This document shows, one piece after another, positions 1-11,413 of a DNA stretch of 64,000 nucleotides. The stretch covers positions 310,001 to 374,000 of the forward strand of contig JASVEC010000006.1 of the NCBI GenBank assembly GCA_030770535.1, read 5' to 3'. The position numbers and the translations under genes were made by a program. Below the pieces are notes generated by a model. It made no database searches and was not told the DNA's origin. It saw only the letters and a program-made list of their open reading frames with translations. Every line of letters begins with the position of its first letter. Position 1 is the first letter of the stretch. Origin of the DNA: Batkoa obscura. Taxonomy: Eukaryota; Entomophthoromycota; Entomophthoromycetes; Entomophthorales; Batkoaceae.

Positions 1-1981
1 CCCATCCACTGTCCATTGTGATCATTTAATTCAAGCTCAAGTTGGTTCTGAAAAGGATCTTGCCCGTGCTAAAGATATTAACAAGGAAGTTTATGATTTC
101 TTAGCTTCTACTTGTGCTAAGCATGGACTTGGTTTCTGGAAACCAGGATCTGGTATCATTCATCAAATTGTATTAGAAAATTATGCTTTCCCAGGTGGTC
201 TTATGATTGGTACTGATTCCCATACTCCAAATGCTGGTGGTCTTGGTATGGTTGCTATTGGTGTTGGAGGTGCCGATGGTGTTGATGTATTAGCTGATAT
301 TCCATGGGAACTTAAATGTCCTAAAGTTATTGGTGTTAAACTTACTGGTCAATTAAAAGGATGGACTTCACCAAAAGATATTATTCTTAAAGTAGCTGGT
401 ATTCTTACTGTTAAAGGTGGAACTGGTGCTATTGTTGAATATTTTGGTTCAGGTGTTGATTCTATTTCATGTACTGGTATGGCTACTATCTGTAATATGG
501 GTGCTGAAATTGGAGCTACTACTTCCCTTTTCCCATTCAATTCTCGTATGGGTGATTATCTTCGTGCCACTAAACGTGATTACATTGCTAAATCATCTGA
601 GCAATTCTCTCATAACTTACGTGCCGATGAAGGTGCTATCTATGATCAAATCATTGAAATCAACCTTGATGAATTAGAGCCACATATCAATGGTCCATTC
701 ACCCCGGATCTTGCTACTCCTCTCTCTAAATTTAAGGCTGCTGTTGAAGCTAATAACTGGCCAGCTGATCTTAAAGTAGGTCTTATTGGTTCTTGTACTA
801 ACTCTTCTTATGAAGATATGACTCGTTCTGCTTCTATTGTTGAAGAAGCTAAGAGCCATGGTCTTAAATTTAAATCTAATTACACTGTTACCCCAGGATC
901 TGAACAAGTTCGTGCTACTATTGAACGTGATGGATTAATTGATACTTTCTCTAGTGCTGGTGGTATTGTACTTGCCAATGCTTGCGGTCCATGTATTGGG
1001 CAATGGGATCGTCAAGATGTACCAAAAGGTGAAAAAAATTCTATTATTACTTCTTATAACCGTAACTTCACTGGACGTAATGATGGTAACCCAGCCACCC
1101 ATGCCTTTGTTGCTAGTCCAGAAATTGTAACGGCTCTTTCTATTGCTGGTGATTTACGTTTCAACCCAGAAACTGATACTCTTAAAGGTGCTGATGGTAA
1201 AGAATTTAAACTTTCATCTCCTCATGGTCATGAACTTCCACCAAAAGGATTTAATCCAGGAGAAGAAACTTATCAAGCCCCACCAGCTGATTCGTCTTCA
1301 GTACAAGTACAAGTATCTCCATCTTCAGATCGTCTTCAATTACTTACTCCATTTGCTAAATGGGATGGTAAGAATCCAAAAGATTTACCAATCTTAATTA
1401 AAGTTAAGGGTAAATGTACTACTGATCATATTTCTATGGCTGGGCCTTGGTTAAAATACCGTGGTCATTTAGATAATATTTCTAATAATATGTTAATTGG
1501 TGGTATTAACTATGTCAATGGAGAAGCTAATAATATTCAGAATGTATTTACTAAAGAATGGGATCAAGTACCAAATATAGCTCGTCAATATAAAGCTGAT
1601 GGTGTTCAATGGGTAGTTGTTGGTGATGAAAATTATGGTGAAGGTTCCTCTCGAGAACATGCTGCTCTTGAAGTACGTCACTTAGGTGGTATTGCTGTCA
1701 TCGTTAAATCATTCGCTCGTATCCATGAAACTAATCTTAAGAAACAAGGTGTATTACCACTTACCTTTGCTGATCCAGCTGATTATGATAAATTATCTGC
1801 TACTGATAGAATTTCTATTGAAGGTTTAGAATCTTTTACTCCAGGTGTACCATTAAACTTAAAAGTTACCAGAGAAGATGGTAGTCAATTTGATATCAAA
1901 GTTAATCAAACTTTCAATGATAATCAAATTACTTGGTTTAAGGCTGGTTCAGCTCTTAATAAGATGTCCGAAAGCAATTAG
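1..1981 (+). CDS. ACO1: Mitochondrial aconitate hydratase (aconitase), 5' end outside window
   Basis: Converts citrate to isocitrate via cis-aconitate in the TCA cycle, using a [4Fe-4S] cluster. The reading frame is already open at base 2, so the first in-window Met (base 203) is not the start; about 659 residues are present out of roughly 780 in fungal aconitases. Visible marks: active-site region VHCDH at the left edge, [12 protein letters not shown], the three cluster cysteines in GSCTNSS and ACGPCIGQW, and the C-terminal swivelling domain with [12 protein letters not shown] and [10 protein letters not shown], which holds the substrate-binding Ser and Arg. The stretch after ALE reads VRHLGGIAV where many mitochondrial enzymes have PRHLGGRAI, a mild divergence. 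No intron interrupts the visible part. The mitochondrial leader would lie upstream and cannot be seen. Convergent with the GATA gene that follows. Confidence 0.97.
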   Translation, partial: PSTVHCDHLIQAQVGSEKDLARAKDINKEVYDFLASTCAKHGLGFWKPGSGIIHQIVLENYAFPGGLMIGTDSHTPNAGGLGMVAIGVGGADGVDVLADIPWELKCPKVIGVKLTGQLKGWTSPKDIILKVAGILTVKGGTGAIVEYFGSGVDSISCTGMATICNMGAEIGATTSLFPFNSRMGDYLRATKRDYIAKSSEQFSHNLRADEGAIYDQIIEINLDELEPHINGPFTPDLATPLSKFKAAVEANNWPADLKVGLIGSCTNSSYEDMTRSASIVEEAKSHGLKFKSNYTVTPGSEQVRATIERDGLIDTFSSAGGIVLANACGPCIGQWDRQDVPKGEKNSIITSYNRNFTGRNDGNPATHAFVASPEIVTALSIAGDLRFNPETDTLKGADGKEFKLSSPHGHELPPKGFNPGEETYQAPPADSSSVQVQVSPSSDRLQLLTPFAKWDGKNPKDLPILIKVKGKCTTDHISMAGPWLKYRGHLDNISNNMLIGGINYVNGEANNIQNVFTKEWDQVPNIARQYKADGVQWVVVGDENYGEGSSREHAALEVRHLGGIAVIVKSFARIHETNLKKQGVLPLTFADPADYDKLSATDRISIEGLESFTPGVPLNLKVTREDGSQFDIKVNQTFNDNQITWFKAGSALNKMSESN

Positions 1982-2211
1982 AATTATTACTATATAATTA
2001 AATTATCTTCTTCTTTATTGTATTTGAACTAACTTTATTAAAAAAAAATAAGAATTTAATTTAATATGTCAATTAAGAGAGTTTCATATAAACTTTATTA
2101 GTCATTTTAACAAAAAAAAATAAAAATGCTAACTTATTTTTGAATTTTATGTTTTTGAATTTTTGTTTATATTTTATTGTTTAAATAATATAAATAAATA
2201 TGTTAGTTTTG

Positions 2212-2749
2212 TCAATGTTTTAATTCAGAACCAAATTTTCTAGATCTTTTAACTTTAACATAACCATTTTGATCTCGGAATGTAGGTCTTGGTATGTTAT
2301 GTAATTTTTCACTAAAATTTAATAAAATTTAATAAAATTTAATATAATAAATAAATATATTAATAAGTAATAAAATAGAACTAACTTACTACAATCCACA
2401 AGCATTACATAATAATCTTTCCCCTTTAGGACATCGTCGCCAACTTGGGGTTTCAATACATAAACAATTACTACATTGTTTTTTAGGCTCTAATAATTTG
2501 GGTTTATAACTAGAAACATAAGGTAAACTAGAAGTTACAGGTAAATGAATTGTTGGCATTAATTCCAAATGTTCAGTAGTAAGTGAGTCTATTTGAAGAG
2601 GAAAGAGAAGAGAATGGGTTAGTTTAACCTTGTTTTATTATATGTTAATTTATTGAATACTTACCATAGCCTTGAGTTAAATTTAAACTATGTTGTTGAC
2701 ATTGACTAAAATATTCCATTCTGTTATTATCTTGTTGTTGTTGTTGTTG

Positions 2750-2781
<32 letters not shown>

Positions 2782-3010
2782 ATGTGTCCATTGGATATAA
2801 TGTATCTAATAAATAATTGGGAGTATATAAATGATTATAATATTCTTCTTGTAATAAATAATTATTATTATTAGTATTATGATGAATATTGTAACTTATA
2901 TCTTGTGAAAAAGGAGGGTCATAATTGATATAATGAGGATGACGATGGTGATCATCTGATTCGTAGTCTGGCTGGGGATGATGGGTGGTGGAAGAGGTAT
3001 CTTTATTCAT
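2212..3010 (-). CDS. GATA-type zinc finger transcription factor
   Basis: Three exons (3010-2665, 2588-2390, 2311-2212) join in phase to 214 residues. The finger spans exons 2 and 3: CSNCLCIETPSWRR, then LLCNACGLYEKLHNIPRP, the classic C-x2-C-x17/18-C-x2-C GATA form, with the last intron splitting the Tyr codon right after CNACGL. The N-terminal half is His/Tyr/Asn-rich and holds a short poly-Asn then poly-Gln run coded by an AAT repeat at about 2740-2780, a common activation-domain composition. Fungal GATA factors control nitrogen use, light response or iron uptake; nothing here says which. The protein is small and has one finger near the C-terminus, followed by a basic tail (KVKRSRKFG) that probably aids DNA contact. 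Splice sites are GTAAGT/TAG; the fused frame is fully open. Confidence 0.93.
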
Positions 3011-3595
3011 TTGATAAATAATAGTAAATAGAAAGTGACAGGTGATGTTTATGTTTAATAGGAGTTTAAAATTGTAAAAAAGCTTAATAAAATTCTATTA
3101 TGAAAAGTTGATGATTTGAAATATTGATTTGTTTGTAAACTTAATATTCTATTGATATCAAATTATTATTTTACTTTTACTTATAATTCATATTTTAAAT
3201 TTATTCTTTATTTTATATATTCAATTTGATTAATTTTTAATTTATCAATAAAATCAATTTATTCATTTTATATTAAACAACCTTCTAATATTTAATCAGT
3301 ATTTATTTTTTAATTTCGCATTTAATCACATTAAATATTATTTTAATTATTAATCTAAATTAATAAAATGAAGTAATAATAATAATAAAATAATAAAATA
3401 AATTTATTTCCTAACTTCTCTTTGAGAATAAAAATAGTACCTTAAACTCTATTATATACTTTCACTTATAATTATATTACAAATCATTTTATAGAAAATC
3501 ATTTATAATACAACACTTATAACCCATTTACTTGTAAAAATCTTTCTTTTCTTTTTTCATAACAATTAAAATCATACTTCTTTTGCTTATTAATT
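3011..3595. other. Intergenic, AT-rich, no gene seen
   Basis: This stretch is upstream of the GATA gene and downstream of the PHD/Rua1-type gene, both on the minus strand. It is nearly pure A/T with short AAT runs. I see no coding frame, RNA gene or repeat copy. Confidence 0.6.
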
Positions 3596-6287
3596 CTATT
3601 GATGACATTTCTGAGCATGTTTCCACCAATAAATTTCTTCAACATTGACTGGTTTATTTCTTGGTGACTCTGAATTGATCCAATTAAGACATTTATGACA
3701 CAATGCTTCTTTTTGATCAGTACCTTTATTGATTCGATATTCTAATGGAGCTCGGAATTTTTTCCCTGTAATTGAAGAAATACCATGTTGATAATTAAGA
3801 TGATACCTAAAATAATATAAAAATTATTATTTAATATAAAAATTATTATTTAATATTATATTATTATTTTAACTATATTATTTTACTTACCAATAAGCAC
3901 TAATTTTAATTTTTAACCAAACTTCTTTATCATTACAATGAGGACATAACCCTTCTTTAGATTTACCAACACCTCTTACCCATCTTGGTGTATATCTAAT
4001 AAAAATAAAAATAAATTAATAAACAACCACATAATATACTCTTATAAAAATATTACTCATCACCAGGAAATCTAGGAGATTGTTGATATGGTGCGGGTGG
4101 TTTATCTTCTGTAGCTTTTGTATCTAAAATAGAAGAAATTTAAAATTAAAATTTATAAATTAATTTAAATTGAATACTACCTTGTTTATTAGAAATAGCT
4201 GGTGATGCCACACTAGGTTCAACTGAAGAATTCAAGCGTGTATTCTTTTGATTTTGTATGTTTAACTAAAATAAGAATCAAAGTTAACTCATTTAAAATA
4301 TTAAATAAATAAAAATAAATTTACATTATTAGTATCATTAGCTCTTTTTTTGGCTGGTTGAGCACCAATATAAGGGGAAGCGGAATTATGAGATTTAGCT
4401 CTTAAATTAGTATTATTACTATCTGGTTGAGTAATAGAAAGCTGTAATTGTTTTGAATCTTGAATTTGATTATTGTTAGATTTACTTAAATCACTATTAT
4501 GACAAGGAAGACACATAAAAACGCTAGCGCAATCATTTGGACGATTATTTAATGGTAAACAAGGTATATGATACCAACTACCACATACTGAACAAGCAAT
4601 AGTACTTACTGAAAAATCAACAATATAAGAACATATACCACATATACAGGATCTAGGTAATAATGTATTTTTATCTTCTTTATTCAATTGATTAATTTGT
4701 TGACTAACTTCTAAGAAATAATCTAAAATCATATCTTGATGTGGATAAAATTCTAAACCATGTCGTGGTCGTCCCATTAATTTTTGAATCATTCTTAATC
4801 CTTTGAGGCTACATAAATTTAATAATCCATATTTCAACTCAGACACCTCTAATTGTAGATTGCGGTTTTCTTGCTCTAAATCTTGTTGTTCTTTTTGTAA
4901 TTTACTTGCTTTTTGAGCAGATAAAAATGCTTTTTGATTTAAATTATCAACTAAAAATAATTGCCTTGAATGTACTTGTTCTGTGGCTTTCATAAATTCA
5001 CTACGTTCTTTAAAATAAATAGTCATTTAACTATTGTTATTATTAATTTATTATTAAAATTACCTTGATTATAAATATTATAAGTCTTTTCAAATTTAGT
5101 GATTAAACTAGTTGGATCAATAGAATTGCCATTTTTTTCTTGTTGAGAAGTTTCAAGCATAAGATTATTAAATTCATTAAAGGAAGTAATAGGGGGTAAA
5201 GTAAACCCATTAAATTGAATACTTTTTCTCCTATCTCTAGTAAAATTTAATGGCCTTTCTCTAGCTTGAACTGATTCTACCAATTGCATATTACTTTGAC
5301 ATAAAGTTTCATAATAGATATCCTTTTTACGTGACCAAAGGGTCCATGCATTCATACTTGGTACTGAATTATGACTGTGTTCTTTACAATAAACATAATA
5401 TGGTTCTTGGCCTGGGCTAAGTTTAGTATTATCTGTGGATTCAACAAGCAAATCCCAATCTTGAGCACATGTAATATGAAACATTTTATTACAACCTGGT
5501 TTATCACATTTCTAATAAATTTAAAATTAATTTATAATAATGATAAAATATAAAACTAATGAAGCTTACAACACAAGCGCCTACAGTAGCTACATTACTA
5601 TTTTCACAAAGGTCACATCTTTTTTGAAAACTCTCTGGTGGTATATCATTAATTGATATAATTTGTAAACCATTACTATCATCCACTTTAACTTGTGGCC
5701 ACCAAAGCGCACAAACTACATGAACCCAAGCAGAACCATCTACTAGTCTTTTCAATGCTCCTCTTTTTACCGGACATAATTTACATGTCTTTTAAATATA
5801 AATATTTGATTATTATTAAATAGAAATTAATATCAATTTACCGCAGTAAGTGCATCAACACTTGAACAGCGATCACAATACCAAGCTTCATCCGAAGCAG
5901 GTGAGGTTTTTACTCCATAGCATTCTGAGCGATTGATTAATTAAATGAATGAAAATTAAGAAGAATAACAATAGTTACCTTGATGAATACAAACGTCACA
6001 ACTCGGAGAAGCACAAAAGATTAAATCATTATTAATACCAGGATAACTATCTAAACATATGCAACAGTTATCAGGTTGGGATTTTTTCTATATAAATTTT
6101 GAATTTTATAATTAGTATTTGGCCTTGTTATTCTGGCTCTTTAAAGATAGCTTACCCAATCAATTAAAAATTCTTCAAAATGTTTATTATGAGGGTCATA
6201 AAAGCTACGATTTGATTGCATTGTATCCATACCCATATAATTATAGTTAGAATTAGTACTCTCTTGAGGGTAGTTATTAAAACTCAT
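3596..6287 (-). CDS. PHD - extended PHD - coiled coil - PHD - Rua1 C-terminal domain protein
   Basis: Ten exons (6287-6156, 6087-5979, 5924-5842, 5788-5570, 5511-5064, 5007-4325, 4265-4181, 4123-4057, 3995-3891, 3806-3596) join in phase to 713 residues. Order: PHD finger (about 52-100; CCICLDSY, CDVCIHQECYG, WYCDRC); zinc knuckle and extended PHD (about 110-240; CKLCPVKRGA, WVHVVCALWWP, CDLCENSNVATVGACVKC, MFHITCAQDW), as in NTO1/BRPF/JADE/AF10 histone readers; Glu/Gln/Leu-rich coiled coil (about 354-394); a second PHD-like finger (about 451-499; CICGIC, CSVCGSWYHIPC, CLPC); and a Rua1-type C-terminal zinc domain (about 600-690; YTPRWVRGVGKSKEGLCPHC, AYWYHLNYQHGIS, CHKCLNWI). Likely nuclear chromatin reader and DNA-binding regulator. 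No HAT-complex EPL-type motif or bromodomain was recognised. That it is one gene is inferred from the unbroken phase across all nine introns. Confidence 0.85.
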
Positions 6288-7773
6288 TCTCTGTAGTCAA
6301 AATTGCTATAAAAGATAGAGTCTAAGCTTAAAAAAATGAATGCTTTTAAGAATTTTTTTAGTTATACTACTAGTTATTCTTTTTTATGCAAATCAAAATA
6401 TAACAAAACTTAGATACTTTTATGCAACCTTTCGCTCTATGCCTATCAAATCAGAAACCATTTGATCCTTTTTTTGTTGATATAAGGTAGAAATGACATC
6501 ATTTTAAGTTTTTGTTTGCTTTAATTGATTTTGTTCCTTATTATTCTTATTGAACATATTTTGAAAAAATCATACACTCAAATGACTTTGAAAAAAACCG
6601 GTATCCTTGATAACTGGCTATTGTATAGTATCACAGGTTTTGTTTGAACGTCGAGTAAAGTTTTTTATTTTTTTATTTTTTTATTCTTTGTTGATATACA
6701 GCGTTTTGTTTTTAAAAAGCAGATATTTAGTTGATAATGGTTATATAAAATTTCATAGTAATCTATTAATGTGACTATTTAAAATGAGAAGCTTAAAATT
6801 TAAGAAATAAGCGGAAATTAAAAATATTTTTTATTCATAAAATATGGTGAATTCTTCTTCAGTTTTAAAGACCGATAAGTATAGCAAGATCAACTTCTCA
6901 AAAAAAGGTTCACCAATATGTTTTTCTATTCTTTTAACTGTATAAATTCTATAAAAGTGGTTAGATAAATACTGAAAACATACAAAGTGCTTTTATTTAT
7001 TTTATAAATATTATCATCTTTTAATAAACTCTATTTGTTTACTTATTTACTGTTAATCACATCAAATGACAAACTATTATTGAGCTTTTTCTTAGTTTAC
7101 ATAGTGGTTTAAAGTAGGCCTCTAATTAAAAAAGAACTACTGTAGAAATTCGCTATAGTTTTATTGCTTTTTTATTATTTATAATACTTACTACACTTAA
7201 ACTAAATCTAGATTACTACGATAAAGTTAAAGGTGTATTAACGCTGAACTGAATAATATATTATAATTTCTTTATTAAACTTATTATAGTTATGTATAAT
7301 AAACTACCTTAATACTTTATTTATTTGTTTTTTATTATTGTTATTTATTATGCATTTGTTATTTTTTATTGATTATTCATATGGTACATTAATAGAAAAA
7401 TTAATACAAAGTCCTTAAACAATTAAATCTATAAATAATTATTATAAATATCATTTAAGTATAATCCTAAATCAATTGACTTTATAAACGAACAAATATT
7501 ATCCATTAGATAATTTTATGTATCTTATTTATTTCATTAACTATTAAATCAAAATAATTAAATATTAGTATTTTAACATAAGGTTAAAAAATATTAAAAA
7601 AAGTTTAAAGACAGTCATTTTTGCAGTAAACATTAGAAAAGCTTAAACAATATAGAAAATGGACTATTTTGTATATATCCATAATGTATTTTATTAGTTT
7701 CTAAAATTATTAAACAAATTTTAAGACTTTAAACACTCAGAGTAATTGAGTATTCCTTTTAATGTTTTGACAA
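6288..7773. other. Intergenic, ~1.5 kb, no gene seen
   Basis: Upstream region of the minus-strand PHD gene, running into the LRR relic. It holds AT-rich DNA with T-runs (around 6660-6690) and no frame that looks coding. No repeat copy or tRNA was recognised. Confidence 0.5.
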
Positions 7774-8620
7774 ATGATCAGTGAATTTTCGATATGGGGA
7801 TATGTACATTCATCATCATTATTTAATAATTATTTGAATCAACTTGAAGTGTTCCAAATTAATGGAAATAGACTGATTATTGAAGACAATATCAAAAATT
7901 TAAACCTAGGTAAATTGAAGTCACTTAAGTTAAATACAGACGATAGCTGCTTACTAAATCTTTATGGGTTAGATACTATTAAAACAAGGTTTAATAAATT
8001 ACAAGTATTGCAGTTAAAGGCTGGAGGGTATACTGACTATATAAGAATCAACTCGGAAATAAATCTCATTTCTAAGTTAGAGTCAAAAGCTATAAGTGTG
8101 TATAACTTTAAGTCACCAAAACATTTAATGTTAAAATCAAAGTATTTGAAAAGAGTAGTGTTTTTAGATAGCTCTGAGGAATTTTTCAATTCTAAAAATA
8201 AATGTGCCAACATAGAGTCTATAAAAAAATGTAAAAATATTGTTTTAGGTTTTTCTAACTCATTCATTCCATTTAATTAATTATGATTATTTAAGACTGT
8301 CTAATTTAAAACAAATTTGTGTATTTAATCTAACAAATGAATTGTTAAATTCAGTGTTATTTTTATTAAATATTCAAGCTATTTATGTTTATTTTGAAGA
8401 CATAAATTCCAATCAATTAAAGATATAAATTTTTATGATAGAATATGTTGTTGGTATTCTAGATATAAAAAGGACTCTTACTAAAAAACAAAGTGTAATT
8501 AAACGTACACTTGTAAAGCAAATTGAAACCAAATATTTTATAAATACATTTGAAAATTTCCTTCTTTTTTTATCTTTTTTTCAAACCTTAAGATGCTTAA
8601 AATCGGAACTTTTATATTAA
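7774..8620 (+). pseudogene. Decayed leucine-rich-repeat (RNI-like) gene
   Basis: The first open stretch (7774-8280, 168 codons) has an irregular LRR rhythm (LEVFQINGN, LKSLKLNTDD, LQVLQLKAGG, HLMLKSKYLKRVVFLD), as in fungal F-box/RNI-like proteins. Immediately after its stop, another frame (from about 8279) carries on the same rhythm (YLRLSNLKQICVFNL, LNIQAIYVYFED) to a stop near 8428, and a third short open stretch follows at 8435-8620. No splice sites reconcile the frames, so this looks like a broken host gene without an intact start or F-box. A short single-exon gene covering only the first stretch is possible but less likely. Confidence 0.5.
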
Positions 8621-8926
8621 AGCATATTGATACAACAGTTAAATATAAACTTACTACCCCATTATTGTTATTTGTGGCTATTCCACCTAAAAAAAATCTA
8701 ACTTATTATGGTGAAGTTGAAAAAATTCCAATGTTAAATTAGATAAAACTATGGAATCAAAAAACAATTTATTACAGCTATTGTAATAAACTATCGTAAA
8801 GCTTTATTTCAATTTTATTACTTAATTTTAACTTATTTATCATTTATACTTTATAGATTATTGACACAAATAAAATCAACAAATTCAAATGTTTAGTTTA
8901 AATATAAAGCAATAATTTAATATGCT

Positions 8927-9032
8927 ATATGAGGGTGTTTTTTTTATTTCATCACTTTTTCCATTTTTCAAGCGCTATTTGAGTAGAATAGCTGCTAGTA
9001 AAATTCTTGAACAAAAAAACACATCCACATAT
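8927..9032 (-). mobile_element. 105-bp palindromic element, copy 1 (reverse)
   Basis: Near-complete copy of the family described under the copy at 27066. Reverse orientation: begins ATATGAGGGTGTTTTTTT, keeps the AAGCGCTATTTGAG core, ends ACACATCCACATATA. It lies in the gene-poor gap between the LRR relic and the first CAP gene. Confidence 0.85.
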
Positions 9033-9600
9033 AATGTAGCTTTTTACTGTTAAATTATAAATTTAGGAAGAGAATTAAGCGTGTAGAAATTAGTTTCGTA
9101 TCAATTTTTGGATTTTAATTTATAAGAACATTAAGACATTTAGCATACACTTAAACAATAAGGTATCTGTAAGTTTGTATTAGATAAAGGTTTAAGTAGA
9201 GGATATATATTAAAAACCACAAAGAAGTATATAATTAAATATATTTGTCTTTAAAGCAATTAAAATTATACTTTTATATAATTAGTTTAAATTAATTTAA
9301 TATTTGGGATGAGTTGATTAAATATTATTAAATCGCAATTTGACAAAAATAATAAAACTCTAAGTCTAAACAAATTATAAAGTTTATTTACTAAACTATA
9401 AAATACTATAATGACAAACATCTTTGGCTCAATGTATTATTATTAAAATACTATATGGTATAAAAAATAGAATACCTTGAAATTATAATTTTGAGAATAT
9501 ATTTATTAAAGTAGAATAGTGTTGGGTATTATAAGAAAATAATTTATCAAAAACCGGGTATCTATAATATTGCATCATTTAAATAAATAATCAATGATAG

Positions 9601-9608
9601 TATAAATA
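9601..9608 (+). promoter_or_regulatory. TATA box of first CAP gene
   Basis: TATAAATA lies 79 bp before the ATG of the CAP gene at 9680. The same octamer sits 81 bp before the ATG of its tandem paralogue, so the spacing is kept although most of the surrounding DNA is not. Confidence 0.6.
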
Positions 9609-9679
9609 ACAAAGTAAAAAATATACCATGTATTAAATAAATAATTCAATACTACAGTACAACAAACACCATAAAAACA

Positions 9680-10327
9680 ATGCATTATTCAAGTCTCTTA
9701 CTTTTTGCCCTTTCCATCGTCAATGCACAAGACATTGCTCGTCAATTGGTGGATGCACTAAACGAAGAGCGTCGAATGATGGGTTTAAGTAAAATCCCTT
9801 TTTCGCCCAAGTTAACTAAAGTAGCTCAGACTCATTGTGATAACATGGCACAATATGCACCCCAAACTAATGATATTCATTCTTGGTTTGGTCCATTAGC
9901 CTGTGATTTCAACAGTAACCCAGATTGTATGTGGTCTAAAGCCAAATCGGTTGGTGGATATAATGGAAAAGGATACGAAATTTCATTAAAAGGGAATGTA
10001 GGTGGTGGTGCTAAAGGAATGATTCAAGGATGGTTAAGTAGCAATGGACATCGTGAGGTTATGTTGAATACTGGTACATGGCAAAGTATGAAATGGTCTG
10101 CTGTTGGTGGTGGTCAAAAAGGGGATTTCGCTACTATGTGGTTTGGTGTTGAAGCTGATGAAGGTGGCGATAATAACCCTCAACAACCTCAAAGTCAATC
10201 CCAACCGGAACAAATCCCTCAAGGCCAGTTTCAAGGTCAACCCCAACCCGAGAAAATCCCACAACAACTTCAAGGTAAATTCAAAGCTAAGAAAATGAGT
10301 AAGTGTCAATTCAAAAGAACAAACTAA
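9680..10327 (+). CDS. Secreted CAP/SCP-domain (PRY-like) protein, first of tandem pair
   Basis: 215 residues, no intron. Signal peptide at residues 1-16 (SLLLFALSIVNA), then a CAP (SCP/TAPS, PR-1-like) domain to about residue 160: NEERRMMGL, LTKVAQTHCDNMAQ, the HSWFG motif with the conserved His, SNGHREVMLN and FATMWFG. Fungal CAP proteins (yeast Pry) bind sterols or lipids outside the cell, and some act in host interaction. A short Gln/Pro-rich tail follows and ends in a basic, Cys-containing stretch (KAKKMSKCQFKRTN) unlike the long tail of the paralogue at 11414, so the tail here looks truncated and replaced. The CAP core is almost identical to the paralogue in nucleotides. TATA box 79 bp upstream. 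Confidence 0.9.
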   Translation: MHYSSLLLFALSIVNAQDIARQLVDALNEERRMMGLSKIPFSPKLTKVAQTHCDNMAQYAPQTNDIHSWFGPLACDFNSNPDCMWSKAKSVGGYNGKGYEISLKGNVGGGAKGMIQGWLSSNGHREVMLNTGTWQSMKWSAVGGGQKGDFATMWFGVEADEGGDNNPQQPQSQSQPEQIPQGQFQGQPQPEKIPQQLQGKFKAKKMSKCQFKRTN

Positions 10328-10490
10328 AGTCGATCTGGAAAAAAATTAAATTCGAACTGAAGAAATCAATCAATCAGATAGTACTTTAAAACAAAACTTG
10401 TCATTTTAATAAAAAAAAATTGTATTTCAAAATTTTAGTTTATTTTTATAAATAATAATTTTGAATTAAAAAGCAAAAGTCTGATAAGAA

Positions 10491-10563
10491 GCTCTGTTAG
10501 CTCAGTTGGCAGAGCGTGGTGCTAATAACGCTAAGGTCATAGGTTCAAGCCCTATACGGAGCA
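10491..10563 (+). tRNA. tRNA-Ile (AAT)
   Basis: A 73-nt cloverleaf. Acceptor GCTCTGT pairs with ACGGAGC, D-arm GCTC...GAGC, anticodon loop CTAATAA (anticodon AAT), T-arm ATAGG TTCAAGC CCTAT, discriminator A. No intron. It sits between the two CAP genes. Confidence 0.95.
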
Positions 10564-10637
10564 TATCTTCATTTTTCCTTGAATGTTATTTGACAGCAAT
10601 TTATTATTTTAATTACTTGTAATACAACATAAAATTG

Positions 10638-10891
10638 TAGGGGATACTGACTGGATAGATATGTAGTAGTTTTTTTTGGTAAAGTATAGATTTTTATCAA
10701 ACAAATCCCCAATTAAATATAGCTGAATATAAACACCAACCCTAACCTCCCCAACCTAACTTTGTTAAAAGTTTATAATAGCTATATTTCAATTATAAAT
10801 AATTATTTTTTATTTCGAATAAAACTTTATTTAAAATAGTAAGTTTTTCTGTAGTGAAAAGAAAACTACCTACCCAGTCAGGACCCCCTTA
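10638..10891. mobile_element. Foldback (MITE-like) element, ~254 bp
   Basis: The ends are inverted copies: left TAGGGGATACTGACTGGATA, and the reverse complement of the right end reads TAAGGGGGTCCTGACTGGGT. The pairing continues inward (GTAGTAGTTTTTTTT against GTAGGTAGTTTTCTTTT; AATATAGCTGAATATAAAC against AATATAGCTATTATAAAC), so the whole segment is one imperfect palindrome. There is no coding frame. The ends look TA-flanked. Only this copy was seen, and it shares no sequence with the 105-bp family. Confidence 0.65.
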
Positions 10892-11332
10892 TCTATAAAA
10901 TTTTTAGATTGAAGGTAGATGTGATATGCTTTGAAAATTATAAAAATATGAAATTTAATAGCAAAAAATTAAAACTTAGTTATAAAGTCAAAATAAGAAT
11001 ATCGAATATTATTTGTTGATAAACTCAAACCCTTTTATTATCAGTTTTTATTTATATTTATTAAAACAAGCTTTGGATGATTGGCTTTGAAACTTAAAAG
11101 CATAAATCCCTAAAAGCAGGATTTTGTTTAAAATAACAATATTTTTAAAAAGACAAAATAAGAACATAAACTAATTTTATTCACACTAAGCAGTAAAACG
11201 CAATAGATTAGGTTAGTTGGTGAATTTATGGGCATAAAGAATAACTGAAGAATAAATTAATGAGAGGTATTAGATTAATTTGGAGTAAATTAGCTGGGGG
11301 TATGAATAGTATTATTTATATAAATTAAATAG

Positions 11333-11340
11333 TATAAATA
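11333..11340 (+). promoter_or_regulatory. TATA box of second CAP gene
   Basis: TATAAATA 81 bp before the ATG at 11414, matching the position of the same motif in the upstream paralogue. Confidence 0.6.
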
Positions 11341-11413
11341 GTAGAAGTATAATCTTCTAAATGATTATCATAAGATCATTTAAAATTGCTGTGCAATAAA
11401 ATAAACAAAAACA

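Noticed and set aside
10735-10765. Telomere-like CCCTAACC run
   Set aside because: Only one or two imperfect units, inside a foldback element; not an interstitial telomere tract.
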